This document shows positions 53,889 through 64,000 of a stretch of 64,000 nt of DNA, piece by piece (the stretch's first letter is position 1; every line of letters begins with the position of its first letter). A program made the translations under genes and the position numbers. The stretch is from Amanita rubescens. Its lineage: Eukaryota; Basidiomycota; Agaricomycetes; Agaricales; Amanitaceae. The stretch covers positions 62,001 through 126,000 of the forward strand of contig WION01000045.1 of NCBI GenBank assembly GCA_015039365.1, read 5' to 3'. Under the pieces are notes generated by a model. That model was given only the letters and a program-made list of their open reading frames with translations, searched no databases and was not told the DNA's origin.

Positions 53889-56800
53889 ATGTCGCGGTAC
53901 ACTGGCATACCAGAGGTAATGCAAGGCATTATTGTTTGAGCTTAGTCTGATATCACTGTAACTGTAGGCTGATGAAGCCCAGCGGGGCCATTACAATGAC
54001 GGTTATAGTCAATATCCTGGCCCATTTGATCACTACGATTTGGGGCAACCTTCCTTGCCCGATCCATTTGACAATCCGTACGGCGCTGCCCCAAGTCTGG
54101 ACACGCACCCAAATCCGTATTCATCTCCTCCACCTCAGCCTCCGCCTCCTCCACCGCTGCATCAGGTAAATGATCCTTATAATGCGGTGATCCTTAGGCG
54201 TTCTCCTCCTCCTCCTCCCCCGCTACCAAGCATTCTGCACTCTACCTCCCCTATTTATCCGCCTCCTCAGACGCGCGCACCACTCCCTGGTCCACCTCCA
54301 CCTCTCGATGCTGAACGAAGAGCGTCCATCTACAACCGTAATCCGGGTCAGGGCGGGGGTTACGAGGTTCATGATGATACTGAACACGACTTTCAAGATA
54401 CAGGCGACATACCCTTGCTGAGGCGTGACGAAGGCACGAGGTTTGCCGGGAGACCCACCTCTCTTTTAGCGCCAATGTCTGTACCTATGCCTGGTACATA
54501 TGAGGATAATGGATCAAGTACAAATCCAATGCAGGACGATGAAGAGGGAAATCAGGGGACTCATATTCGATATGGAAGGATACCTCAACGCGTTCCTAGG
54601 CGGTACAAAACGTTAAAACGTGTAGAGTAAGCCTACATCCTCACCTATATATATAACCTGGGCTTACGATTTTTAACAGGCTGTTCCATGGAAACTTCGT
54701 GTTGGATAATCCGGTTCCAACGAAATTATTGGATATGTGTGCGAACCGTACAGATCGCGAGTTCAGTCATATGCGCTACTCCGCAGCGACATGCGATCCG
54801 AATGAATTCAAGGACTCTGGGTTCACGTTGCGCCAGATGCACTATGATCCCCCTCGTCGGACCGAGTTATTTATCGTGATGACGATGTACAATGAAGACG
54901 AAGAGTTGTTCTGCCGTTCTATGCATGGAGTGATGAAGAACATTGCGCATCTGTGCAAGCGAGAGAGGAGTAAGACATGGGGGAAAGAAGGCTGGAAGAA
55001 GGTTGTTGTGTGCATTGTGAGCGATGGGAGGAAAAAGATCAACAGTAGGTCATTGAGTGTTATTGCAACAATGGGAGCGTACCAGGAGAATGTTGCCAAG
55101 GTGAGAGCGTGACTCTCGTGCTGTTGCGGCGCCGGTTGATGTTAATGAATGCAGAACTTGGTAGACAACAAGCCTGTCACGGCCCATATCTTTGAATATA
55201 CCGCGCAAAGTATAGTATCCTTTTAAGTTCTTGCAGAAGCTGTTAACATCGGGACAGTATCTATCACTCCTTCTATGAAGATTGAGGGGCCGGAGAAGGG
55301 GATCGTTCCTGTTCAAATCATCTTCTGCCTGAAAGAGAAGAATCAGAAGAAGATAAACTCGCACAGGTCAAGCGTACGTTTGAGAAGGAAATGGCATGGC
55401 TGACACTCACATAGATGGTTTTTCAACGCGTTTGGTCCAATACTACAACCAAATGTCTGTGTATTGCTCGACGTAGGGACGATGCCGGGTCCGACCTCTA
55501 TTTACCATCTCTGGAAAGCTTTTGATATCAACTCCAATGTTGGTGGCGCATGTGGAGAGATTGTTGCACTCAAGGGCAAGTACGGTCAAAATCTGTTGAA
55601 CCCCTTAGGTATGACTCCGTTGCCGTCGCTTGATAAGCATGGCTAATAGTTGATATATACAGTGGCAGCGCAGAATTTCGAGTACAAGATGTCGAATATC
55701 TTGGATAAGCCGTTGTACGTGTCCCAATTTCTTCTCTGATGTCTTTACTCAGTTTCTGCCTGAAGAGAGTCGGTGTTCGGTTATATCACTGTGCTCCCCG
55801 GCGCCTTTAGTGCATACCGGTACATTGCTTTGCAAAACGATAAGAACGGCATAGGGCCATTACAGAAATATTTCCTAGGCGAGAAAATGGTGAGATTGAT
55901 GGTGTATGGGATTTATGTCGTTCTCTAACTGGCCGGGTAGCATGGTGCGGGTGCAGATATATTCACGGCAAACATGTATCTTGCGGAGGATCGTGTATGC
56001 AAATATGCAAAGAATAACTTTTTCGGTGCTCATATCGTGTAGATTCTTTGTTGGGAACTTGTCTCTAAACGTGGCGGCTCATGGATACTGCACTACGTCA
56101 AGTCTGCTTATGCGGTTACAGATGTGCCCGACCAAGTCCCCGAACTTATATCCCAACGGCGTCGCTGGCTTAATGGCTCATTCTTTGCCGCAGTACACAG
56201 TGTGGTCCACTTCCACTACATATATCGCTCCGCACATTCTTTTATACGCAAATTCTGGATACACATAGAGATGCTGTATCAATTATTCAACCTCGTTTTT
56301 TCTTGGTTTTCTATGGTGCGTTTATGCTATGTCCCTATCCCCGGATATTGATGATTTTCGTGCTCAATAGGCAAACTATCTCATCGCTTTTGTAATTCTC
56401 GCGACCGCATTGGAAAGCTATCTGAACATCCGCATCTTCAATATCATTTTGGAATACGTTTATGTTGGGCTCCTCATCATGAGCTTCCTGCTATCGCTTG
56501 GCAATAGGCCTCAAGGCAGCAATTGGGGTTACACTTTTGCCTTTATCGGTTTTGCATTGATTACGATATACATGACTGTATGTCGTGCGTCCCTTTATCA
56601 TTTTTCGGGTTTGATCATTCATTTTTATAGTTTGCGGCCTTGTTTCTTGCTGTGAAAGGAATTCAGAACATTGCGGTGTCGAATAATGGATTAACCTTGG
56701 GCACATTTTTCTCGAACACTCTCTTCCGAAACATCATCATATCTCTCGTCGCTACTCTGGGGCTGTACGTCCTCGCGTCCTTGTTACATGTGCGTGGTTC

Positions 56801-57670
56801 TTTGTCATCTGGCTGGTGCGCCTTGGCTTTACTAACATTCTGTTTAGTTTGAACCATGGCACATGTTTACTTCTTTTATTCAATATCTTCTCATAGCACC
56901 GTCGTATATCAATGTCTTAAATGTTTATGCCGTAAGCATTTGTGTCTTCCATCATCCGCCAATTGATCTATGCCGAATAGTTTGCCAATGTTCACGACGT
57001 TTCATGGGGAACAAAGGGGGACAACAAGGTCAATACTGACCTTGGTGTCGTCAAGACGGGAGGAAATGAAGCCGAAGTACTTGTTCCAACTGAGCAAAAC
57101 GATATCAATACAGCATATGAGGATGCGCTAGAAGTATTGAAAACGAAACCTCCAAAGCAAGAGTCAAAACCTGATCCAGGTACACAACAAGAGGATTATT
57201 ACCGGACATTCAGAACAAAGTACGTGATACAAAATTAGGTAGACTTGTACGTGATCTAACATGTCGTCTTTAGTGTGAGTCACTGACATGAAATGCTGCA
57301 AAGCATTGCTGACAACCATCATCAATAAAGGTCCTTTTGGCCTGGACGTTGTCTAATGTGAGTATGCTGAATTTCCCAGCAGGGTATTGGGGCTCAATCT
57401 GTTGTAGGCGCTTCTGGCGGCAGGCATCCTGTAAGCGAGATATACTTTCTCCATCCCGTACCAACCTTGTTTGTAGCACAACGGGGACTGCGACCGGTTC
57501 GAGCAAAGCATTGGATGGTTACATGGCTTTCATATTGTATTCCGTTGCGGGCCTTGCGCGTGAGTACTATCATATCTTGCTTTGCGTTAATCTTGAAAAC
57601 TTGAATTTCAGTGGTTCGTTTTATTGGGTCAACAACGTACATGATTGTTCGTCTGTTTGCTGGAGAGTGA
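53889..57670 (+). CDS. Chitin synthase (GT2, class I-III type) with a one-nucleotide exon
   Basis: Many exons from MSRYTGIPE (53889-53915) to the stop at 57668-57670. The Pro-rich N-terminus contains [16 protein letters not shown]. The catalytic part has [57 protein letters not shown] (EDR) and [17 protein letters not shown] (QRRRW). Membrane helices and SWGTKGDNK follow. Near the end the frame needs: FRT then AA (exon end 57219), intron 57220-57273, exon T (57274 only), intron 57275-57330, then GTC for VLLAWTLSN. Further exons give ALLAAGIL, then [20 protein letters not shown] and [18 protein letters not shown]. Both flanking introns have GTACGT or GTGAGT donors, CTAAC or CTGAC branch motifs and AG ends. 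The enzyme extrudes chitin at the plasma membrane. Confidence 0.9.
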
Positions 57671-57892
57671 ATAACTACTATCTGCCATTTAATTGTTGCC
57701 ACAAAAGATGGACAATTTGTTTTCACAGAGTAGTTTCTTTTTGTTAAGACCTATCTATGGTGATCTCCCAAGACTCATGAAAATGATGAGCATCATGATA
57801 ACAGTCTGAATTGCTAATGAACTTCACCACTGAGTGTGGTGTGATAATCTGTTTGCCATCCCCTTCCTTTACTCTGTGAAGATGGACAAAAG

Positions 57893-58026
57893 GTCATGAT
57901 CATGCATGATCATGGACCTAATGCATGGCAACACATTATCATGCATTATCATGCATGATCATGCATTGCCAATGCATTCTGTGACATTTCACACAGCCCA
58001 TGATCATGCAATCATCATGCATGATC
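57893..58026. repeat. Palindromic CATGATCATGCAT cluster
   Basis: The sequence is built from overlapping self-complementary words such as TCATGATCATGCATGATCAT and ATGCATGATCATGCAT. Many hairpin registers are possible. Confidence 0.8.
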
Positions 58027-58065
58027 CTTCGTACAGTGAATCATACCACTTTCTAGTGTTCAACA

Positions 58066-58195
58066 CGGGTATGGCATACCCATTGGGTAAGGCCATACGG
58101 GTATGTCGGGTATGGGTCAGGGTCACAATCTCAGTACCCGCATATACCCCTTACCCACACCTGTGGAAACCCATACCCGTATGGGTGGGTATGCC
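58066..58195. repeat. GGGTATGG-type satellite with inverted halves
   Basis: The left half carries repeated GGGTATGG and CCATACGGGTATG words; the right half carries the complementary CCCATACCCGTATGG. The two halves can pair into a long imperfect hairpin. Confidence 0.7.
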
Positions 58196-58621
58196 GCAAT
58201 TGGGATTAGGGCAGCATGTTATGGGTGCTGGCACCTGTGGTCACAACTGTGCAGTACCTGATGAAAGGGAAACGCCCAGTAGCGCAGTGTCGAGGAGTTA
58301 AAGCAATAGCTTACCCGATGTGTTCTGTAGCAGACCACTCAGCTGAGAAGATGGTGGTAGGAGGTTAAGAGAGCTTGTTCCTATTCTACGGTACATGGCA
58401 GGTTTATATACTGTCTGTGTCCTAATAGGTAACAACATAAGTAAATATATGTAACTACATATGTCATACTCATATATGGAAATATGGAGCTGCGCTGATG
58501 TCATGCGCAGCTTTTAAGCACTTATCTGAGACATATTAAAGTTATTAAACATTGTAGCATGACTTTCACCACTGTCATATAATTGCTAGATACCGGTTTT
58601 GTCATCCCACCATGTCGGCCA

Positions 58622-58817
58622 CAAAACCGTTCCAATGACATTGCCTCACAAAACATTTTATATCTCATGGACCACTGACTCAATTGACATCAGTATATGC
58701 TCAAATTCAAGCTTAGATGCTACTCTATCATCTACTAATTTCTACTAATTTTATAAAGGTTTCCCATTGTGTGGTTGGTCAATCTTTTCAAGACAGCCAA
58801 ACATTGGAACGGTTTTG
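58622..58817. mobile_element. MITE-like element with 16-base terminal inverted repeats
   Basis: CAAAACCGTTCCAATG (58622-58637) is the exact reverse complement of CATTGGAACGGTTTTG (58802-58817). The 196-base element is A/T-rich and non-coding. A duplicated target site is not obvious, so the true ends may lie a few bases further out. The superfamily is not assigned. Confidence 0.5.
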
Positions 58818-59575
58818 AGGGTTACTGTATGGTGTCATATGGCGCCATCCGCAGTAAGGATGACGCAAGCGTACTAGAACCTTCTACAAGGTTCTATCTA
58901 TATATATATATCCTGATCTGCTTAGTAAGCAGATAAGATAAGATCTCCTTGTTATCTTAGATTAGATAAGATAACTTCGTCAGTGCCAAGTCATGTATGT
59001 AGATAAAAAATATATTGTCCACTCCATGCCATGTCGACTCTCCCTCTGCACTTGGTGCTGTCATGGCATGCAATGAAGTTGATCCATCCCTTATTCTCAC
59101 TGAACGATGCAAGCACAGGATTTCCTCTTATGCTACAAATGAGGACAATGGCTCTGCTGATAAGGCAGACACAGTAGTAAACTACGCCTAGTATGAAAGA
59201 CTATTGAATCAGAAAATCAGTCATACTCCGATGAACAAAATGAAGATGGGGGTATGGCACACCATGAAGACAACTTGGATGGCCATGCAGACTCCCCCAA
59301 CCCTGACGACGATGATTCTGATTTACCCCGCAATGCAAAAAAGCACTCCAAAAAGAAAACAACAACAAAATCACATGGTGTGCACCCACTGCCCAAAAGC
59401 GATTGTCACAGACTCTGTCATCACATGATGGACACACGCTCCAAAAGAAATCATTGTGTGACAGTGATGCTGATTCCGAAGAGGACGAGATTGAAGTGAT
59501 TGAGAAGCTGGATGAAGACTCAGATCCTGAAGAGCAACTAGGTGCATCAGGAATTTCAGGTCCGACTTAAATGAC
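58818..59575. other. Probable transposon-derived fragments without a recognised domain
   Basis: GATAAGATAAGAT-like repeats lie at 58930-58990. An acidic frame near 59254-59570 (SEEDEIEVIEKLDEDSDPEE) with a basic HSKKKTTTKSHG-like part resembles transposase linker sequence, but two frames are needed and no catalytic motif is visible. It may be the N-terminal debris of the KDZ or hAT elements nearby. Confidence 0.35.
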
Positions 59576-59880
59576 TTATATCGGACTTAAACTACTTGTA
59601 CAAGTAGATTTAAGTACATTAAGACAGATTTAAGACACACGATGTGTGTCTTAGGTTACTTGAAATATAAGATGCCTAAGTCACTTTAAGGCAGGTCCCT
59701 GACTTAGTTTTGACTTATATTGACTTAACTGGCTTTAAGTGCCTTATTTTTCGGGTCACATGCACATTTTTGTGGTAAAATTAAGCCGGTATAAGGAATA
59801 CAAGGCAGGTAAGGAAGGTAAGCCAACCAAGCAATTTAAGTCGCTCTAAGCCAACCAAGTGATCTAAGTCACTCTAATCC
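59576..59880. repeat. TAAGTC-rich repeat block
   Basis: Words such as GACTTAAATGACTTATA, GTCACTTTAAG and GATTTAAG recur on both strands. A 28-base unit, GCCAACCAAG then TTTAAGTCGCTCTAA-like sequence, is duplicated head to tail at about 59820-59877. It may be the terminal region of a non-autonomous transposon. Confidence 0.6.
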
Positions 59881-60399
59881 AACAAAGGCACAAAAGCTCA
59901 ATAATAGATACTAGCATTGGATGTACTACTTAGTACTACTAGCTCAACATGATATCAATACGACTGGGTATTCAGGATGGTATAGTAGTCATATGATGAG
60001 AATTGGAGTGGCATAAATAAAGATATTCACTGCAAATGGTATCAGCTCGAGAGATGCACGTAGCATGAAGCTGGAGAACGAGAAAACTCAGTACTAGTAA
60101 TAACAACGGAAAATAGTGAAAGCTTAATCGTCAAGTTCAAGGTCGAAATCATCATTGCTGCCGCCTCGGGCTTGCATGTCATCCGTATCCTCCTCAGCTG
60201 AGTGATTTGTTACTATCATTTCAACCGACTCGGCCACGATGCGCCCGAACCGCTTGTCGCTGAGCTCCAGAATCAGGCCAACATACTTAGCCGTTCGCTC
60301 ACTCCATTTGCTACCACTGAAAGCATGGGCCTGATAAAGGAGCCATCTTCTACAACACTACTCCCAGCAATATTGGCCAGCGCGACTACACGAAATCCA

Positions 60400-61413
60400 C
60401 CGAAACGAAGCGTCGCCATGACATTGAGAAGCAGGACAATTGCCTTAAACATGTCCATGAGCTTGAAGCGAAACTGCATGTCATGCAACGATGGGAGCCA
60501 GGCTCAACGCAATGGAAAGCGGCGGCAGAAAAAGTTACACTTCGCGAGTACTGAAGAGCCGTCGACAAGCTCGAAAGTTTGGTTGTAGCGCAGCTTTTCG
60601 AACTCTCAAAGATGAATATGTCTCAAACCTGTAAGTTCAGCTAGAACTGTAATCAATTTCGTCCTAATATATGTTCCAGGTTATAAGCTACGACGACACA
60701 TTGCAAATGCTCTGAAAGCAAGATCGAAGGCTATCAAGGCCGCGCTTGAGAAGTACAACACGGCCGCGGCTGCCCGCACCCCCCTCGCGCCCCAACTCAC
60801 CTGGGACGACATTGTCGATTACGCATTCCTGGCCGATTTTGACCTCCTCTGTGATACCCGGGATGATGTTCATCAGAAACCATGGGCTTCTCAGACAATC
60901 AGGGTCATCCGTGATCAATACTTCAGAATGCAACGTGCGCGAGAAGAGATTGACTGGCTAAACATTGAGATTCGCCAAGTCGTTACTTACATCGCTGATG
61001 AGACAACTTTCCTACGGGCGAAAGAGAGTTCTCTAGCACAAACGAATCCGTTGCTAGCACATCAAATAGCTCTTTACCGACTTGAGCGAGGCCGGGCTAA
61101 TACCACACATTCTACACGCTTTGCTAAGTTGGCGAAGAACTCCAAGTTCACGGGACAAGTAACGAAAGGGCGGAGTATCCACCTGCCCACCGTATCTGTG
61201 GAATCACGTGACGAAACCTCCAGTGATATTCATATTGACAAAGACAATGCTGAGGATGAGGAGGATGAGGAGGATGAGGGCGATGACGAGGACGAGGACG
61301 AGGAGGACGATGATGAAGAACAGGAGGAGGAAGCTTTTGACATTGCTTACGAAGTCATCAAAGTTACTTCCGATGATCATTTTCTGCATCAGGACGATCA
61401 CCACGACTGGTAG
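60400..61413 (+). pseudogene. KDZ (Kyakuja-Dileera-Zisupton) transposase, C-terminal relic
   Basis: A frame near 60408 gives HVHELEAKLHVMQRWEPGS, then WKAAAEKVTLREY, an in-frame TGA (60552-60554), then AVDKLESLVV and FELSKMNMSQT. After an intron (60631-60679) it continues YKLRRHIANALKARSKAIK, LTWDDIVDYAFLADFDLLCD and REEIDWLNIEIRQVVTYIAD, and ends in a long acidic run. This is the conserved C-terminal region of KDZ transposases found in many copies in basidiomycetes. The catalytic N-terminal two-thirds is missing and the TGA breaks the rest, so the element is dead. Confidence 0.75.
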
Positions 61414-61765
61414 AGGCTAAGTATTTGTATTTTCATTATTTCATGCGCTATGTACCCTGCTATATAGCTTGATGACAAAGATGAATGTTAGACTTGCTGT
61501 ACAGTTAGAAATCTCTCACGTGGCAGTGGCGGAGGTGCCAGAAAGGTGTTTTACGTAAGCTATCACGTGGGTATAAACTGATCTAGGCAGGGACAAGTGA
61601 AAAAACGATTTTTTATAACGGCAAATATTGAAAGTGAGAGACAAAGCGAAGAACGCTGCTAACTAACAATGGTGACTCAATGAGTCACCACTGCTAATTT
61701 GCAAGATTTTGCCGGCTGAACAGGTGGACACTTTGTATTGTTACTAGATGTGTTATCAAGGGTGA

Positions 61766-63179
61766 TCATGTAAAGCTGCCAAACGATTGGGTCAACAAGT
61801 CTTTTTTTGGCATGACCGGTGACCGAACCTTTGAATCCTGTTTGGAACAGATCCCAACACGGTCACACAATCCAATAATATAACGCCCAAGGTTATCACC
61901 ACCATGATCGCCCAAGATTGCCCTCAACCCTACCGCTTCTCCTCTCAATTCCCATTTCCCATCTCTCACGTCAATCCAATGCGCTGTCATGCCAATATAA
62001 CCGGTCTTTGTCACTTCGTTGGTCCACTCATCTGCCGTCACCAAAATTTTACCTGGTGCAGTCTTCATCTCACTGGTGAGTGTCTCAGGCATGTTTCTTG
62101 ACAGGGTTTACTTACGCGGATGTCTTCTTTCAGCCTTTTCAACCAACCAACAAACTTGTTATGGATATGCGTTGAAACCTCATGCATGCTTGGGATGTCA
62201 GCTTTCATCGCGTCGGGTTTCATTGATGTCAAGCAATTCCGGAAGGTCAAATCATCTGCCATGGCTAAGGGCTGTAAAACGCGTGAGCAATCATTGAAGC
62301 GATGAGCGGGTTCGTTACCTGGGCGGTGATAACAATAAACTGAGCAACTCGATGTAGAACATCCTCTCGTTTGAATTTTTCGGGGCTGCCTGTCTTCTTC
62401 AGGAATATCTTGTCAAGTTTCTGCTGCTTTTCCCCCTTTCTCTCGTCCTCTGCCTCCTGTTGGCACACAATATGTCTCGGAACTGCATGGTGATGTACTT
62501 CTACATTGTTCTCTTCACACAACTTCTGATATACATCGTAGTGCTGGCGTATATGAGCACGACACGACGAGTTTCCACCCATTAGAAAGGCCCTGCATAT
62601 CCCGCCCCGCAAATCCTTGTTTTTTCTGGAAAACAGTGAGTTTCTTCCCGGCTTTCATAACCAGAAACTTGCTTACTTGCAGACATTACACCAACAGCCC
62701 GTCACTTTCTCAACCTTATCCCCTTGTTTGAACAACACTGTCTTCTTATCTGTGAACATCAACAAGAGGTCTTTTGTCTGCTCGCGTTTCATTACTAAAC
62801 TCTCAGGTATTTCCGCGACGTGATGCTCTTCAAGGTCTTCTTCCTTTAAAACTAAGGTCAGCTCCATGATTCTTCAAACATTAAACTGGCTGACCTCATC
62901 ATTCCCTGTAAGATCAATTGTCACCTCGTCTGGCTCATCCTCCATGTCAACATCATCTATAACTTCGTCCTCAGACTCCTTTCGTGCCTTTTTACGTGGT
63001 TGCCTGGGCTGCATGGGCTCCTCATCTCCACCGGATTCGTCACTATCACTGTTGACCGCTGGTGCACATGGGCGCTTTGATGCCTTTCCGGCGGTCCGGG
63101 CAGACCTGTTTTGGGTATCTTTTTTTTTAGTTGTTCCATTATTGCCTGTTTTGGTGGCCTTTTGGGCACGTTTCGACAT
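61766..63179 (-). pseudogene. hAT-family transposase, truncated
   Basis: The start at 63179 encodes a basic then acidic leader (MSKRAQKATKTGNNGTTKKK). Downstream exons give TGCWCNVCK with a BED-type zinc-finger look, NSSCRAHIRQHYDVYQKLCE (paired His), KREDVLHRVAQFIVITAQ and HEVSTHIHNKFVGWLKRLKE. Near the end come ILVTADEWTNEVTKTGYIG, MTAHWID and GDHGGDNLGRYIIGLCDRVG, which is the start of the RNase H-like hAT core. The frame then runs to a stop at 61766 and the C-terminal dimerisation domain is missing. Copies of this kind are usually multiple in the genome. Confidence 0.75.
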
Positions 63180-64000
63180 GGTTATGATGTGTGAGGTGAT
63201 GTATTGTTTATGCCGGTTTATTTATTGTTGTATCATTTATTTGCAAACACTTTGTGGATGTTCCATCGTGAATTATGAGTGCCCACCCATACTCCGAAAG
63301 TTGTACAGAGGCCATCCTTTCATAGATACTAACATGCGGTTGTAACCGGTCATAACTGATCATGGTCGGTTAGACCGGTTATTGACATATAGTAAGACCA
63401 TTAACCGATGAATGTATTGGGAGCTGTAACTGTGACTGATGGTCCAGTCACATCCGGTTACAGTCCGGTTTGGTCCTTGGTTATTCCCGGTTTCAGTAAC
63501 TGGACTTTGAAAGACTAAGTGTGAGAGGGAGGTGGTACTAGCCTGTGGTTGTAAATTATTCCTTGTGGTGGTAATGAGGCAGAAATTGATAATTGCTGGC
63601 ACTGTGTCAGCTACCATTAATCACTAACCATCAATATTCTGCTAACAACTGCTCACCACCATGATGTATCTCCAGATAGTCATCTCAGCCCCCACATGAT
63701 TACAAAACCCTTGTGACAACCCTCTCACATGTATTCGGCCCATGACCTCTGAGAACTCTCTGCAATGTCAGGTCAGGTCATCAGCAAGAACCACTGCAGC
63801 ATTCCAATTGCCAGTTGTAGTGAATCATCCATCTCCATAGATGGCAAATGTCACTGAATATGGCAGGAACATGTCCAAAATGTGCCTGACATGTGATAAA
63901 TAATCCCAAGTATTTGATTGAAATGGACTTGTTTTTCTTCTTTTGTCCCAGAACAGGGAGTTACATGGGAGTGAGGTCATTACACTCCCCCCCCCTTACC
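63180..64000. other. Transposon-flank sequence with palindromic GACCGGTT/AACCGGTC words; no gene
   Basis: The stretch 63335-63480 is built of inverted words (AACCGGTCATAACTGATCAT, GGTTAGACCGGTTATTGAC, CCGGTTACAGTCCGGTTTGG), which suits the terminal region of a DNA transposon. The window ends in a run of ten C bases. No ORF with a domain is visible. Confidence 0.5.

Noticed and set aside
57220..57330. A single intron across this interval in chitin synthase
   Set aside because: Joining 57219 to 57331 directly leaves the downstream frame shifted and loses VLLAW; the two-intron model fits.
1..64000. tRNA and rRNA genes
   Set aside because: I looked for A-box and B-box pairs (such as GGTTCGAATCC) and rRNA cores; hits like 48010 (inside an F-box exon) and 18408 lack a cloverleaf.

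Overview
This is nuclear DNA from a filamentous basidiomycete, almost certainly an Agaricomycete. The genes are compact and split by many introns of about 47-58 bases with branch-like CTAAC or CTGAC motifs. Housekeeping proteins are clearly fungal: uL23, ETF-beta, Glo3-type ArfGAP, EB1, AP-2 sigma, an E2 and a chitin synthase. The accessory genes are of kinds typical of Agaricomycetes: SRPK-like, FunK1-like and HeLo/MLKL-type kinases, F-box proteins, Crinkler-type effectors, and KDZ and hAT transposon relics. I cannot name the species.

Layout. 0-8.6 kb: a degenerate kinase at the edge, a striking 780-residue octad-repeat protein, and a FunK1 relic. 8.6-12 kb: a mucin-like membrane protein and ribosomal protein uL23. 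12-20 kb: gene-poor, with a duplicated segment (13.9 and 18.9 kb), two tandem minisatellites (15.3-16.6 kb), a Dicer-like fragment and a short F-box ORF. 20.4-32 kb: an intronless ACC deaminase, a HeLo/MLKL-like kinase, ETF-beta, a RING-H2 protein and an SRPK-like kinase. 33-49.5 kb: two MFS transporters, UBC1-type E2, ArfGAP, a Crinkler-header relic followed by a nuclease-like ORF, a CCDC137-like protein, EB1, an F-box protein and AP-2 sigma. 50-57.7 kb: a complete Crinkler-P-loop-nuclease gene and a chitin synthase. 57.8-64 kb: palindromic repeats, a MITE-like element and KDZ and hAT relics.

How the genes relate. Most are unrelated neighbours. EB1, AP-2 sigma, ArfGAP and chitin synthase all serve polarised growth, trafficking and wall synthesis in hyphae, but nothing shows co-regulation. 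ACC deaminase (plant ethylene precursor), the Crinkler genes and the HeLo-kinase suggest a life of biotic interactions.

Most notable. (1) Splicing is unusual. The chitin synthase frame requires a 1-nucleotide exon (57274), and ETF-beta requires 8-nt and 19-nt exons. Four GC-AG introns are forced by reading frame, three in ArfGAP and one in AP-2 sigma. (2) The Crinkler gene carries, 25 bases before its start, a perfect 52-base copy of the segment lying 20 bases before the AP-2 sigma start; the next 30 bases of that segment lie farther upstream, inverted. This looks like leader or promoter capture. (3) The octad-repeat protein joins about 21 eight-residue LPxxLLxK-like repeats to an LRAT/NlpC-P60-like N-terminal region. 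All gene models come from reading frame and family knowledge; no search or transcript data were available.
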